In this document: positions 51,875-59,440 of the stretch, one piece after another
How the letters are laid out: every line of letters starts with the position of its first letter
How positions within the stretch are numbered: the stretch's first letter is position 1
From: a virus
IMG/VR virus record: IMGVR_UViG_3300037468_000371
Span: 1-64,000 of that record
Reading direction: 5' to 3' (one strand)
Length of the DNA: 64,000 bases
Notes under the pieces: generated by a model
Seen by the model: only the letters and a program-made list of their open reading frames with translations
The model's database searches: none
Told to the model about the DNA's origin: nothing
Translations under genes and position numbers: made by a program

Positions 51875-52728
51875 TGGCGAAGAAGGCAGCAGAATCCACG
51901 GTGATCATCGTTCCGTCGCGGCGCCGGCCGCCGCTCGTCGTATTCGAGCATCACGAGATGCCCGCCGGGATCCCGGTCGTGGTCCTTGCGGACCCGGACG
52001 TCTACGAGGAACACCGCGTGGCTTACGGGGATCGCTACTCAGTCATCCGGGGGGATCATGGCTGCGCGGCACAGATGCACCGATCCTACCTGGTCGGGTA
52101 CGCCATGAAGATGGACTGGGTGTTCCGGGTCGACGACGACATGCACGACCGTTCGTTGGTCGGCCTGCCGGGGTTTGAAAACCTGGTGGACCGCGGAAGT
52201 GTTGGAAAGTACCGCACGGTAGCGGATGCCTTCACCCGCGCGTGTGAGGCAGCCGATGGGTTGCCGGGGGTATCGCTGGTCGGGTTCTCGAACACCACCC
52301 GTGTGGACTGGCTCTCGCCCGGGTTCGGCCGGACGTGGGGCCTGATCACCGGGAATATCCAGCTGTACCGCTCGACGACGGAGCCGGGCCGGTTCATCAA
52401 TCCGGAGCAGGCGATGTACGAGGATGTGTGGCGCACCTGTTCACACCGTGAGGACGGGGGCGGGTGGACGGGCCGGGTGAAGTCGATCGGCGTGGACAAG
52501 AAGACGGTCTGTAACCCGAAGACGACGGCCTACGCGGCCGGGGATCTGGCGCAGCGCGAAGAGGCGATCCGGGCGATCACCACGCGGTTCCCAACCATCG
52601 TGTCCTGCGACGGAACGCGGACGATCAACGGCGGCAGCCTCACGATCGCCTACTGGAAGTTCCGGCCCCCGCCCGGGGCGCGCAGGGGGAAGGGGCAGGG
52701 CGCGCAGGAAGCTCCGCCAGCTTCCTGA
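51874..52728 (+). CDS. GT-A glycosyltransferase, TAGT-like (candidate base glycosylation)
   Basis: 284 residues. N-terminal STVIIVPSRRRPPL and a DWVFRVDDDMHDRS motif (D87-D89) give a GT-A fold similar to phage TET-associated glycosyltransferase-type enzymes. The central region includes GRTWGLITGNIQLYRSTTEPGRF and YEDVWRTCSHRE, and the last ~35 residues are basic. Its coupling to the aGPT-like gene suggests it may act on modified bases in DNA. A 9-bp inverted repeat overlaps its stop codon. Confidence 0.65.
   Translation: MAKKAAESTVIIVPSRRRPPLVVFEHHEMPAGIPVVVLADPDVYEEHRVAYGDRYSVIRGDHGCAAQMHRSYLVGYAMKMDWVFRVDDDMHDRSLVGLPGFENLVDRGSVGKYRTVADAFTRACEAADGLPGVSLVGFSNTTRVDWLSPGFGRTWGLITGNIQLYRSTTEPGRFINPEQAMYEDVWRTCSHREDGGGWTGRVKSIGVDKKTVCNPKTTAYAAGDLAQREEAIRAITTRFPTIVSCDGTRTINGGSLTIAYWKFRPPPGARRGKGQGAQEAPPAS
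52705..52727. terminator. Perfect hairpin at operon end
   Basis: CAGGAAGCT (52705-52713) and AGCTTCCTG (52719-52727) form a 9-bp stem with a 5-base loop over the glycosyltransferase stop. No long T-run follows. It marks the junction where the plus-strand operon meets the minus-strand operon. Confidence 0.55.
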
Positions 52729-52803
52729 GCGCTCCGCTGCCTTCCTGAAACACAGAACCCTCAGCCCGGGGCCGCGCCGGGAGAGATCATTCCTCCTGCG
52801 TCC

Positions 52804-52992
52804 TTAAGTGCGTTTGGTCAGGGGGGCGACATACAGCCGCGCCGACCGACCGCGGGCGGCTTCGATCAGCCGGCGGCGCATGCGGTATACGGTCAGCTCG
52901 GGTACGCCGAGGGCGACAGCCCGATGGAGCAGCTGCCGCCCGCGGCGAATCTGGATCAGCTGCGCGAGCCGCCTTTGGCGTTCCGCGTCCAT
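52804..52992 (-). CDS. Small basic protein, last gene of minus operon
   Basis: 62 residues, Arg-rich (DAERQRRLAQLIQIRRG), helical, possibly helix-turn-helix (ALGVPELTVYRMRRRL). GGGAGGAG lies before its ATG 52992. It overlaps the previous gene by 37 bp, more than usual here. The 75 bp beyond its stop, up to the plus-strand operon end, hold no gene. Confidence 0.5.
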   Translation of the reverse strand: MDAERQRRLAQLIQIRRGRQLLHRAVALGVPELTVYRMRRRLIEAARGRSARLYVAPLTKRT

Positions 52993-53159
52993 CGTGATAG
53001 CTCCTCCCTGGCCCCCTCGACCTGAGAGCGCAACGCGGCGACCTCGCGCCGCAGCCGCAGGCACTCGGCCGCCAGCCCGCCGCGCATCGTCCCGGGGCCG
53101 CCGTAGGCCCGCACGGCGGCCTCCAGCATCTGGTCAGACAGCTCGTTGATCTTCGTCAC
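52956..53159 (-). CDS. Small coiled-coil protein
   Basis: 67 residues from GTG 53159, with a heptad-like segment LRLRREVAALRSQVEGAREELS. The start overlaps the upstream stop (GTGA) and GGGGGAG precedes it. Function unknown. Confidence 0.55.
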   Translation of the reverse strand: MTKINELSDQMLEAAVRAYGGPGTMRGGLAAECLRLRREVAALRSQVEGAREELSRWTRNAKGGSRS

Positions 53160-53404
53160 TTGACTCCCCCAACGGTCACGGCCCCTGACTGAGCGACCGT
53201 GCCGCGCAGTACGATGTCGCCCGAGCCGTTCTTGGCCGGGCCGTAGTACTCGCCCGCCGGAATCGGTCGCCCCCGCTCGTGGACGTAGCGTTCGACGTTC
53301 CACGCGAGGCTGGTGTCCTGAAACACGCGGAAGATCGAGCCCGTGTGCCGGCTCAGCGCCCGGGCGCGGCAGAGCGCCGCGCTATACCCGCCGAGGATTC
53401 TCAC
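53156..53404 (-). CDS. Small protein of unknown function
   Basis: 82 residues from GTG 53404. Mixed composition with LGGYSAALCRARALSRHTG and AGEYYGPAKNGSGDIVLRG; the latter beta-type stretch suggests a compact fold. AAAGGAG precedes the start and the start overlaps the upstream stop. Confidence 0.6.
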   Translation of the reverse strand: MRILGGYSAALCRARALSRHTGSIFRVFQDTSLAWNVERYVHERGRPIPAGEYYGPAKNGSGDIVLRGTVAQSGAVTVGGVK

Positions 53405-53823
53405 TTGCCTGCTCCTTTCTCGCGGCTTCCGTAGAAGCCGTACAAAGCCCGCAGCGGCTCGACCCAGCAGTAGGGCGCCGCGGCCATGCAGGCCGGGCTG
53501 CTGGTCGCGTAGTCGTACGTCAAGAAATAGCCGCTCCCGCCGAACTCGCCATCGTCGTTCATCACGGTTCCGTGCTCAAGGACTCCGGCGGCGCCGAGGC
53601 GATGAACTTCGCGCTTTACCATCTTGCAATCAACGCAGCCGTTGATCGCCCAGGAGTTCAGGTCCGCCGCGAGCCGCTCGAAGCCGTGCCAATTGTTGGT
53701 TTCTTCGCCGACCCACTCGTCCCGCAGCACGCCGACGATCGCATCGCGCAGCACGCCGCTCTTCGTCAGTCGCCCGCGGGTGGTCACCTGCTTGATCGCC
53801 CGGATCTTGATCTGCTTCGCCAT
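53401..53823 (-). CDS. Protein with possible winged-helix pattern
   Basis: 140 residues from ATG 53823. KSGVLRDAIVGVLRDEWVG and DCKMVKREVHRLGAAGVLEHGTVMND look like a winged helix-turn-helix layout, with helix then wing. Cysteines in the C-terminal third. A DNA-binding role is possible. AAGGAGGAGG precedes the start. Confidence 0.6.
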   Translation of the reverse strand: MAKQIKIRAIKQVTTRGRLTKSGVLRDAIVGVLRDEWVGEETNNWHGFERLAADLNSWAINGCVDCKMVKREVHRLGAAGVLEHGTVMNDDGEFGGSGYFLTYDYATSSPACMAAAPYCWVEPLRALYGFYGSREKGAGK

Positions 53824-54200
53824 CAGTCGCCCTCCTCCTTGAACAGCTCCTTCGCGTCGTCGATCGTTCGGCGCAGGTTCCGTTCCAGCTCGACCTTGCG
53901 TACCGGGCGCGGCCGGTCGAGGAATAGGTCGTAGGCCCCGAGGATCTTGAGCATCGCATCCTCCAGCTTCACGATGCGCTGCACGAGTAGCTCGCGCGAT
54001 TCGCCGCCCGCCTTCAGGGCCGCATCGATCATGATGAAGTGAGCTCCGCCGCAGGCCGGGCAGCGGTGCGCGCCGTCGCTTGATGAGCGGACTTCGATGG
54101 CGAACACGCGCCCGCAGTCTGCCTCGGCGCAGATCGCAGCACTCTCGATCGGGAAGTGGAAGTCGCCGCGCGCAGCGGCAAGTTCTGTGTCGTGAGTCAC
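53823..54200 (-). CDS. Zinc-ribbon protein
   Basis: 125 residues. AAICAEADCGRVF and HRCPACGGAHF supply four cysteines for a zinc ribbon (residues ~23-52), followed by a long charged helix. GTG start overlaps its neighbour. Function unknown; small zinc proteins are frequent in phage accessory regions. Confidence 0.65.
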   Translation of the reverse strand: MTHDTELAAARGDFHFPIESAAICAEADCGRVFAIEVRSSSDGAHRCPACGGAHFIMIDAALKAGGESRELLVQRIVKLEDAMLKILGAYDLFLDRPRPVRKVELERNLRRTIDDAKELFKEEGD

Positions 54201-54370
54201 CTATCGCCCCTTTCATCGAATTCGTGAGTCATGATGTAGCCATAGGTCACGATAATACCGATCGAAATTCCACCGCCGAAGGCGACGCCGAACTCCGCGC
54301 CGAACAGGGCTCCGATGCCGAGCACGGCAACGGCCAGCATGACTGCGATGATCCAGCCGCCGAGCGTCAT
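54197..54370 (-). CDS. Small membrane protein (MTLGGWII-type)
   Basis: 57 residues from ATG 54370 with a strong GAGAGGAGAGG site. One or two hydrophobic stretches (residues 5-47, Gly-rich) and a charged, acidic C-terminus. Its start resembles that of the next gene upstream, suggesting a tandem duplication. Confidence 0.65.
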   Translation of the reverse strand: MTLGGWIIAVMLAVAVLGIGALFGAEFGVAFGGGISIGIIVTYGYIMTHEFDERGDR

Positions 54371-54477
54371 GTCCTCTCCTCTCTCGACTCGTGGATGATG
54401 AGCAGCGCGACGCCGACGCCGATTCCGAGCCAGATGCCGAGCACAGCAGCGGTGATGATCCAGCCGGTCAGGGTCAC
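54367..54477 (-). CDS. 36-residue membrane miniprotein
   Basis: GTG 54477 to stop 54367. The peptide begins VTLTGWIITAAVLGIW, one hydrophobic span, and ends with a charged HESREERT. GTGA overlaps the gene upstream and its stop overlaps the next ATG (ATGA). GGAGG precedes the start. Its N-terminus aligns with the following 57-residue membrane protein. Confidence 0.6.
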   Translation of the reverse strand: MTLTGWIITAAVLGIWLGIGVGVALLIIHESREERT

Positions 54478-54695
54478 CAGAACCTCCTCTCCGGCACAAG
54501 GAACTCATGCCGGTGCTTGACGGGGAAGAACCGCGCGAGCCCGAGCCGGGTCAGCGCGCGGCGATACCAGCGCGAGCGCACCTCGGCCTCGTACCGCTCG
54601 CGCTCGGCTTCGACCATCGTTCGGTACTCGCAGTACGCCTCCTCGAAGCCGTCGCGGAACAGGCGGCGAAAGTCGTTGACGTCCATCTCGTTCAC
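54474..54695 (-). CDS. Small charged protein
   Basis: 73 residues from GTG 54695, helical (FRRLFRDGFEEAYCEYRTMVEAERERYEAEV), then an Arg-rich aromatic C-terminus. AAGGAGGG site. Overlaps neighbours by 4 bp. Function unknown. Confidence 0.6.
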   Translation of the reverse strand: MNEMDVNDFRRLFRDGFEEAYCEYRTMVEAERERYEAEVRSRWYRRALTRLGLARFFPVKHRHEFLVPERRFW

Positions 54696-54955
54696 GCGCC
54701 CTCCTTTCCTCGCGCGGCGCGCATCACCGCTGCGGTCATCGCGGCGTGTGCCACCGAACTCACGCTGTACAGCATCGCTATCTCGGGCGTCTGCTCGTCG
54801 GGCTGAATGCACGCGAGTCGGTAACTGCCGAAACAGTGGATCAGGACCCAGATCGGCGAATTCGACCACCCCGGTCCAGAGGCCGCTTCGGCGTAGGCGG
54901 CCACGATCCTCTCGCCGGTCTCAAGGCGCAGCGCCTCGGCTACCTTGTTCTTCAT
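54692..54955 (-). CDS. Protein of unknown function
   Basis: 87 residues from ATG 54955 (GAAGGAGAAG site). Mixed helical pattern with GERIVAAYAEAASG and SSVAHAAMTAAVMRAARG near the end. No motif recognised. Confidence 0.6.
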   Translation of the reverse strand: MKNKVAEALRLETGERIVAAYAEAASGPGWSNSPIWVLIHCFGSYRLACIQPDEQTPEIAMLYSVSSVAHAAMTAAVMRAARGKEGA

Positions 54956-55197
54956 GGCTTCTCCTTCCGCTCCAGCGCCCGGCGGACGGCGGGATGCTTC
55001 TCGAACTTGCACGCCTCGCAGTCGTCGCCGCACGGTTCGACATCGAGGTCAGGGTCCTTGGTGTGGTACGTCTCCTGCCACCACGAATCTGCATGGCGGA
55101 TCGCCTCCTCCGCCTCCGCCAGATCCCGCCGCGCCTCGTCCCGCTCGGCCTCCGCTTCAGCCAACCGTTGCAGCACGTCGTATGCGTCGCCGTCCAT
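54952..55197 (-). CDS. Small coiled-coil protein with Cys cluster
   Basis: 81 residues from ATG 55197. The first half is a charged helix (AEAEAERDEARRDLAEAEEAI), the second has CGDDCEACKFEKHP, possibly a metal site. AGGAGG is better spaced for this ATG than for GTG 55200. Confidence 0.6.
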   Translation of the reverse strand: MDGDAYDVLQRLAEAEAERDEARRDLAEAEEAIRHADSWWQETYHTKDPDLDVEPCGDDCEACKFEKHPAVRRALERKEKP

Positions 55198-55532
55198 CAC
55201 GCCCTCCTCAGATTGACAGGAATGTCCGTCTCGTCTCGCAGCGGAACGCCGACCAGTTCAGCAATGATCGCAGCGCGAGCCCGCACGGCCTTCGCGTTCA
55301 TCGGCCCGTTGCCGCGCTCGCGGTCGAGCGGAAACGACGTGACGTGCTTCGACCATCCGCGAAACGTCTCGGTGGGCGGCATCGAATCGAACCGGATCTC
55401 GCTGCGGATCTTCCCGCTGCGATGCTCGGGGCAGGTGCAGCACGGGCAGCAAATCGTGTCGTAGACAATGGCGATGGCCGTGGCGTAGTGCGGGGCCAGC
55501 GGCTTGGGGGGCTTCTTTGCTCGGCTCACCAT
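55197..55532 (-). CDS. Protein with Cys-rich centre
   Basis: 111 residues from ATG 55532. ICCPCCTCPEHRSG gives a dense cysteine cluster near residues 33-46, a likely metal site, followed by RSEIRFDSMPPTETFRG. GTG 55529 is another possible start. Function unknown. Confidence 0.6.
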   Translation of the reverse strand: MVSRAKKPPKPLAPHYATAIAIVYDTICCPCCTCPEHRSGKIRSEIRFDSMPPTETFRGWSKHVTSFPLDRERGNGPMNAKAVRARAAIIAELVGVPLRDETDIPVNLRRA

Positions 55533-56203
55533 CGCCCCTCCTTCTGCCCCTTGCGCCACTCCGCCAGTTCCCGCCGCGCCTCGTCGCGCTCGGCCTCCGC
55601 ATTCTTGGCGCGCTTGCGATGCTTCTCGACTGCGGCGCAGGCCAGTTCGTATGCCTCCGCAGTTGGGTAGGGCTGTCTGTCGTGGGCGATGGCTAAGTCG
55701 CGGTCGCGCTCCGCCGCCTCGGCCCGCTCCATTAGCGACAGGGCGAAGGCGGCGAGCGGTTGCGTCTGCGCCCAATACTCAAGCTGCTCCTTCGTGAAGG
55801 TCGTCACTCGCTCATCTCCGCGCGGTTGATCCCAGTCCTCGTACCCCCACTCGCCTTCGTTGCTCATGCTGTCATCCTTCTCCGCTCCTCCAGCGGCGGC
55901 TTTCGCCAGCAGCTCGATCAGGATCTCTCCGCTATCCCCATCGCCGCCGAACTTGAGACCCAAGCTGTCTCCGTCGGCGTAGTCCATGTCGGCTACCCTG
56001 CGAGCCAGCTTTTCGGCGTCGAATGCGGCGGGCGGCTTCCACGTCCGCGCCCGGAACTCCATGATTGCATCGACCGTCAGGCACTTCCACTCGGACATCG
56101 TCATCGCGACCGAGTAGTTCGGCTTGACGGTTCCGATCGTGTTGATGAACACGGCGGTCGCCACCTCCCAGGCAAGGATCTCGTCCTCTCGTGGCTCGCT
56201 CAC
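55526..56203 (-). CDS. Two-part protein with coiled coil
   Basis: 225 residues from GTG 56203. The N-terminal ~105 residues contain WEVATAVFINTIGTVKPNYSV and DADSLGLKFGG-like segments; after MSNEGEWGYEDWDQP (residue ~113) comes a charged helix-rich C-terminus (AEAYELACAAVEKHRKRAKNAEAERDEARREL). An internal ATG with an AAGGATG-like site could make the C-terminal half alone. Function unknown. Confidence 0.6.
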   Translation of the reverse strand: MSEPREDEILAWEVATAVFINTIGTVKPNYSVAMTMSEWKCLTVDAIMEFRARTWKPPAAFDAEKLARRVADMDYADGDSLGLKFGGDGDSGEILIELLAKAAAGGAEKDDSMSNEGEWGYEDWDQPRGDERVTTFTKEQLEYWAQTQPLAAFALSLMERAEAAERDRDLAIAHDRQPYPTAEAYELACAAVEKHRKRAKNAEAERDEARRELAEWRKGQKEGRW

Positions 56204-56277
56204 GCGCCCTCCTTCCGCGCCCTCGCCCGGCGGAGCCGATCCCCGTAGAGCTTCTTCATCGTCGCCAGTTCAGGCAT
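56200..56277 (-). CDS. Possible 25-residue miniprotein
   Basis: ATG 56277 to stop 56200, basic peptide MPELATMKKLYGDRLRRARA... It overlaps genes on both sides and has a GGGGATGG site. Could be a functional miniprotein or a coupling ORF. Confidence 0.45.
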   Translation of the reverse strand: MPELATMKKLYGDRLRRARARKEGA

Positions 56278-56554
56278 CGACCATCCCCTTCCCCGGGATG
56301 AATGCGTTGCGGTGGAACAGCAGGTTCCGGGCACACTCGACGTGAACCACGACAGGTCGCATCGACAAGTCACGCAGCTCGATCGCGCGCCCCATGCGCA
56401 GTCGCTTCGCGCAAGCCCAGCACGCCGCTCCGGAATGGATGCGCGGCAGTCGCTCGACGATACGGTCGATGCGCCGGATTCGCGCGGCCTCCTCGAGACC
56501 AATGTGCGTGGCGTTCAGCTCCAGGTCCGCCATCTCTCCGCCTTCGGCGCTCAC
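56270..56554 (-). CDS. Protein of unknown function with Cys motif
   Basis: 94 residues from GTG 56554, which overlaps the upstream stop. ATG 56533, preceded by GGAGAG, is an alternative start. SGAACWACAKRLRMG and VHVECARN carry cysteines that may bind metal. Mixed alpha/beta. Confidence 0.58.
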   Translation of the reverse strand: MSAEGGEMADLELNATHIGLEEAARIRRIDRIVERLPRIHSGAACWACAKRLRMGRAIELRDLSMRPVVVHVECARNLLFHRNAFIPGKGMVDA

Positions 56555-56841
56555 TGTTCGTTCTCCACCCACTTCATCAGCGACTTGGGGGCGGAGATCG
56601 AGATGATGCCACCGTTGACGGTCTCGACCGTGACGACCGAGCCGTTCTTGCGGCAGTCTTGCAGCACGCGGCACTCACGCCAATCGATCGAGTTCGGCTT
56701 CATGTCGGCCGCCGGGAACGCCACCAGCACTCGGCCCCCGGCCGTGGCTTCCATCAGGGAACGGAGCGAGACCCATCGGCCGTCTTTCGCTTCGATCGTC
56801 ACGCGCTTGCGGCTGTCCTTCTTCTTGCCCTTGTCGGTCAC
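56551..56841 (-). CDS. Protein of unknown function
   Basis: 96 residues from GTG 56841. Beta-rich, with KRVTIEAKDGRWVSLRSL and GSVVTVETVNGGIISIS, perhaps a small OB- or SH3-like domain. GTGA coupling on both sides. Confidence 0.6.
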   Translation of the reverse strand: MTDKGKKKDSRKRVTIEAKDGRWVSLRSLMEATAGGRVLVAFPAADMKPNSIDWRECRVLQDCRKNGSVVTVETVNGGIISISAPKSLMKWVENEQ

Positions 56842-57179
56842 TCTTCATCCTCCTCGGCTGCGTCCGGTCCCATCAGGCTCATCTGCCCATCGTTCGTGGG
56901 CGGCGGGGGCTCTTCGTCGAACTCCGAGAACATCTCTTCGTCTACGACCGTGTTCACCGGATACCCGCGCTCCAGCAGCGCACGGACCGTGTGGACCTGA
57001 CCGGCCGCGAACAGCAGGGCGCGCCGCACGGTCATTCGATCACCCGGGTTGCGCTCGGCCACGCCGATGTTGTGCTCGGCGTTCTCGAGCACGTCCAGGA
57101 TCGTCACGTCAGGGTGCGGCGGCATCGGGGCCGCGACGGCGGTAACTTCCGCGGCCGCGGCGGCTTCCTCGTCACTCAT
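56838..57179 (-). CDS. Acidic protein of unknown function
   Basis: 113 residues from ATG 57179. Helical core (HNIGVAERNPGDRMTVRRALLFAAGQVHTVRALL) and an acidic C-terminus ending EEDEE. Function unknown. Confidence 0.6.
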   Translation of the reverse strand: MSDEEAAAAAEVTAVAAPMPPHPDVTILDVLENAEHNIGVAERNPGDRMTVRRALLFAAGQVHTVRALLERGYPVNTVVDEEMFSEFDEEPPPPTNDGQMSLMGPDAAEEDEE

Positions 57180-57535
57180 GGCGTCAGCTCCTTGATCCGC
57201 TCGACGTAAGCGACTTCGCGCTGTTCCAGCTCGGCGGCTCGCTCCTGCTCCTCCTTGAGCTCGGCGTTCAGCCACTCGATATCCGACTCGGCCTCGTCCA
57301 GTTTCTTCTCGAGCGCCGCGGCGGCGTTCTCCATCGAGTCGATCGTCATCTGCGAGACACTCCGCGCCGAGGCGACCTCTCGTGCGATCAGATCGTTGAT
57401 GTGCTCCTCGATCTCCTCGGGATCGTCGTTCTCGTACGCTCGCCGCACCAGATCGGCGAACTCCGGGCTCGTCTCGAAGTACTTCGGCTTGTCATCGGCC
57501 ACTTTGGCAGACCTCCCATCTCGCGCCTCGGTCAC
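57176..57535 (-). CDS. Coiled-coil protein
   Basis: 119 residues from GTG 57535. Acidic first third, then an uninterrupted charged helix (residues ~55-119, ENAAAALEKKLDEAESDIEWL). Likely oligomeric or a partner-binding protein. Function unknown. Confidence 0.6.
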   Translation of the reverse strand: MTEARDGRSAKVADDKPKYFETSPEFADLVRRAYENDDPEEIEEHINDLIAREVASARSVSQMTIDSMENAAAALEKKLDEAESDIEWLNAELKEEQERAAELEQREVAYVERIKELTP

Positions 57536-57801
57536 GGCTTCGCCTCCTCGTAGTGCGGGCAGTCGACGGCCAGCGCGATCAGGGCGCGGAACTGGGCCAA
57601 CGATTCGATCTCGTCGAAGCGGATGCCGTATTCCCCGCGCCGGGCTGCCGGTCCCTTCTTCTTGAACTCATCGAGATTCCACGGAAACAGCGACTTCGCG
57701 CACGCCAAGCTCGCGCCGCAGCCGGGAGTCATCTCCGAGTACCCGGGCTCGCTTGCGTCGAACCCGAAGTGCCGGCAGGTGACACAGAGTCGCGCGCTCA
57801 C
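57532..57801 (-). CDS. Cys-motif protein
   Basis: 89 residues from GTG 57801. Cysteines in RLCVTCRHFGF, PGCGASLACAKS and VDCPHYEE look like a metal-binding pattern across the chain. Function unknown. Confidence 0.6.
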   Translation of the reverse strand: MSARLCVTCRHFGFDASEPGYSEMTPGCGASLACAKSLFPWNLDEFKKKGPAARRGEYGIRFDEIESLAQFRALIALAVDCPHYEEAKP

Positions 57802-58145
57802 GGCTCCACCAGCCCGGTCGCCCGCTCGCTCGGCTTCGGCGCGGGCGTCTCGCCCCGCAGGAACTCCACGTCCACGACCGCGCCGGACTCGATCTCGTCG
57901 AAGTGGGCGAGCAGGTGCTCGTGAGCGGCGCACATCGTGCGGCCCCCGCCCGCGTGGCCGAACGGATCGTACGGCGCATCCTCCAGCCGCAGCAGCAGAA
58001 CGTACTCGCCCTGCTGCCACGGTGTGGAGCCGTAGCCAGCCCGCGCGAGCAGATACGAGTCCATGGGGCACCCTGGCTCCAGCTTCACGGCCAGCGCCGG
58101 GATGAACGTTGCGGCGTCACGGATCTCAACGGTCTTGCAGATCAT
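57798..58145 (-). CDS. Protein of unknown function
   Basis: 115 residues from ATG 58145. YVLLLRLEDAPYDPFGH and AAHEHLLAHFDEIESGAVVDVEFL suggest a compact alpha/beta fold. No catalytic motif certain. Confidence 0.6.
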   Translation of the reverse strand: MICKTVEIRDAATFIPALAVKLEPGCPMDSYLLARAGYGSTPWQQGEYVLLLRLEDAPYDPFGHAGGGRTMCAAHEHLLAHFDEIESGAVVDVEFLRGETPAPKPSERATGLVEP

Positions 58146-58148
58146 CGG

Positions 58149-58577
58149 TCAGCCCTCCTCTTCGCTGCCAGGGATGGACATCTGCGCTTCGGCTTCCGCG
58201 GCGCTCGCTTGCATCTGCTCGATCAGCTTGCGGGTCGAAGCGGCTTCGGCCACGAACTGTGAGATCAGCCGCGACTTCACGGCCGCGATCAGCTCACGCC
58301 ACGCTTGGTCCCGCTGCTGCTTGCCGGCGTCGGAATCTTCCCGGCGCAGATCGTAGTACCGGCCGGCGCAGTACTCGATCTGGCTCTCCCACGGCACTTC
58401 CACGAGCGGGCCGCCACCCTTGACATCGGCGCGGCCGCTCATCGCCTTGATCGCGGCGGTCCGGACTTTCTTCCAGGTCTCGTCGGCCTTGCCGATCTCG
58501 GCCCGAATCAGCGCCTCGGCCCTCTTGGAGAACAGCGCCTCGATCGCGGGCGCGTCCAGCATCGGTTCGTTCGCCAT
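58149..58577 (-). CDS. Helical protein of unknown function
   Basis: 142 residues from ATG 58577, strongly helical and charged (FSKRAEALIRAEIGKADETWKKVRTAAIKA; QFVAEAASTRKLIEQMQASAAEAEA). A GAGGAAG-type site precedes it. Function unknown. Confidence 0.6.
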   Translation of the reverse strand: MANEPMLDAPAIEALFSKRAEALIRAEIGKADETWKKVRTAAIKAMSGRADVKGGGPLVEVPWESQIEYCAGRYYDLRREDSDAGKQQRDQAWRELIAAVKSRLISQFVAEAASTRKLIEQMQASAAEAEAQMSIPGSEEEG

Positions 58578-58604
58578 TTCTCGCTTCCTCCGTTCTCGTT
58601 CTTG

Positions 58605-58778
58605 CTACTTGATGAACTTCCAGTACAGGTACGATCCGACGGTGAATCCGGCCGCCGTCAACGCGATCCATGCGGCCCGGGGCGGCTCGTGATTCCAGCC
58701 CCACTTGATCGCCACGACGCACCCGAACAGGATCACGTTCGTGGCGATGTACTCGGTTCGCTCAGCCGCGGCGTTCAT
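58605..58778 (-). CDS. 57-residue membrane protein
   Basis: ATG 58778 to stop 58605, just below the usual length cut-off. Two likely membrane spans (residues ~10-26 and 35-54), short charged N-terminus, Trp-rich centre (IKWGWNHEPPRAAW). Coupled by TGATG to the membrane protein upstream. Confidence 0.65.
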   Translation of the reverse strand: MNAAAERTEYIATNVILFGCVVAIKWGWNHEPPRAAWIALTAAGFTVGSYLYWKFIK

Positions 58779-59002
58779 CAGTCTTCCTTGCCGGGCGTCA
58801 CGTCGAGCATCACGAACACGAGCCCGCCGCCCATCGATACGGCGGCGCAGCTCGCGATGCAGGCGCGCCAGAGTGGCCGCATGTCATCGAACGGGCTCAC
58901 GAGCAAACTCGCCTGCTCGTAGGCGTACTTCAGCAGCAGGTAGATGCAGAAGTAGATGACAGCACTGAGAACCGTGCGCCATCCAGCATCGAGCTTCGTC
59001 AT
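58778..59002 (-). CDS. Small membrane protein
   Basis: 74 residues from ATG 59002 with two hydrophobic segments (about 12-30 and 45-66), the second containing Cys and Gly. Stop overlaps the ATG of the next small membrane gene. Function unknown. Confidence 0.65.
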   Translation of the reverse strand: MTKLDAGWRTVLSAVIYFCIYLLLKYAYEQASLLVSPFDDMRPLWRACIASCAAVSMGGGLVFVMLDVTPGKED

Positions 59003-59331
59003 CAGTGGTCGCCTCCTCCGCCCTTCAGCATGTTCTTGCGCCAGCGGCGCCGCCGTAGCGCATCTTCGAGTCGGGCCGGGTCCATCGCCAGTATCGTTTC
59101 GGCCTCCTCGGCCCGCGCTCGCGCCAGCCGGCCAAGCGCCGGCCCCAGCTCGATCGTTACCCACGTGGCTGCCTCCCGACACTCTAGGGCGTCTTGCTCC
59201 AGGGCGCCCCGCCCGTTGGGGCGGGCAACGATCTCCATGTACTCTTCGAAACAGGCGCGCCTGAACTCGGACATGTTGCCCGAGTAGGCCGATCTGATCC
59301 GAAGCGTTGCGGCGGGTTCGAATGGTTCCAT
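59002..59331 (-). CDS. Helical protein of unknown function
   Basis: 109 residues from ATG 59331, preceded by GGAGCAGGGACT; GTG/ATG near 59358 are less likely. Helical, charged (RRACFEEYMEIVARPNGRG; LARARAEEAETILAMD), with a Gly-rich C-terminus. Confidence 0.6.
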   Translation of the reverse strand: MEPFEPAATLRIRSAYSGNMSEFRRACFEEYMEIVARPNGRGALEQDALECREAATWVTIELGPALGRLARARAEEAETILAMDPARLEDALRRRRWRKNMLKGGGGDH

Positions 59332-59380
59332 AGTCCCTGCTCCATCCTGTGGCATCACTGCCGGTCCGCTGCCGTCCGAA

Positions 59381-59418
59381 CCGGAACGGGGGCGGCCACG
59401 CGCCGCCCCTCGTTCCGG
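59381..59418 (-). terminator. Long hairpin after the DUF932 gene
   Basis: CCGGAACGGGGGCGGC (59381-59396) pairs with GCCGCCCC-T-CGTTCCGG (59402-59418) with one bulge and a 5-base loop. It follows the DUF932 stop in the direction of minus-strand transcription and precedes the next operon gene. No clear T-run. Confidence 0.55.
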
Positions 59419-59440
59419 CCCGGACGCCCTGCGCGTCCTG

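Noticed and set aside
52729-52803. Gene in the convergent junction
   Set aside because: Too short, with no start and ribosome site; contains only the tail of the plus-strand hairpin and free sequence.
53823-54477. Holin/antiholin assignment for the minus-strand membrane miniproteins
   Set aside because: They are far from the lysis cassette and on the opposite strand, and size and hydrophobicity alone are not enough.
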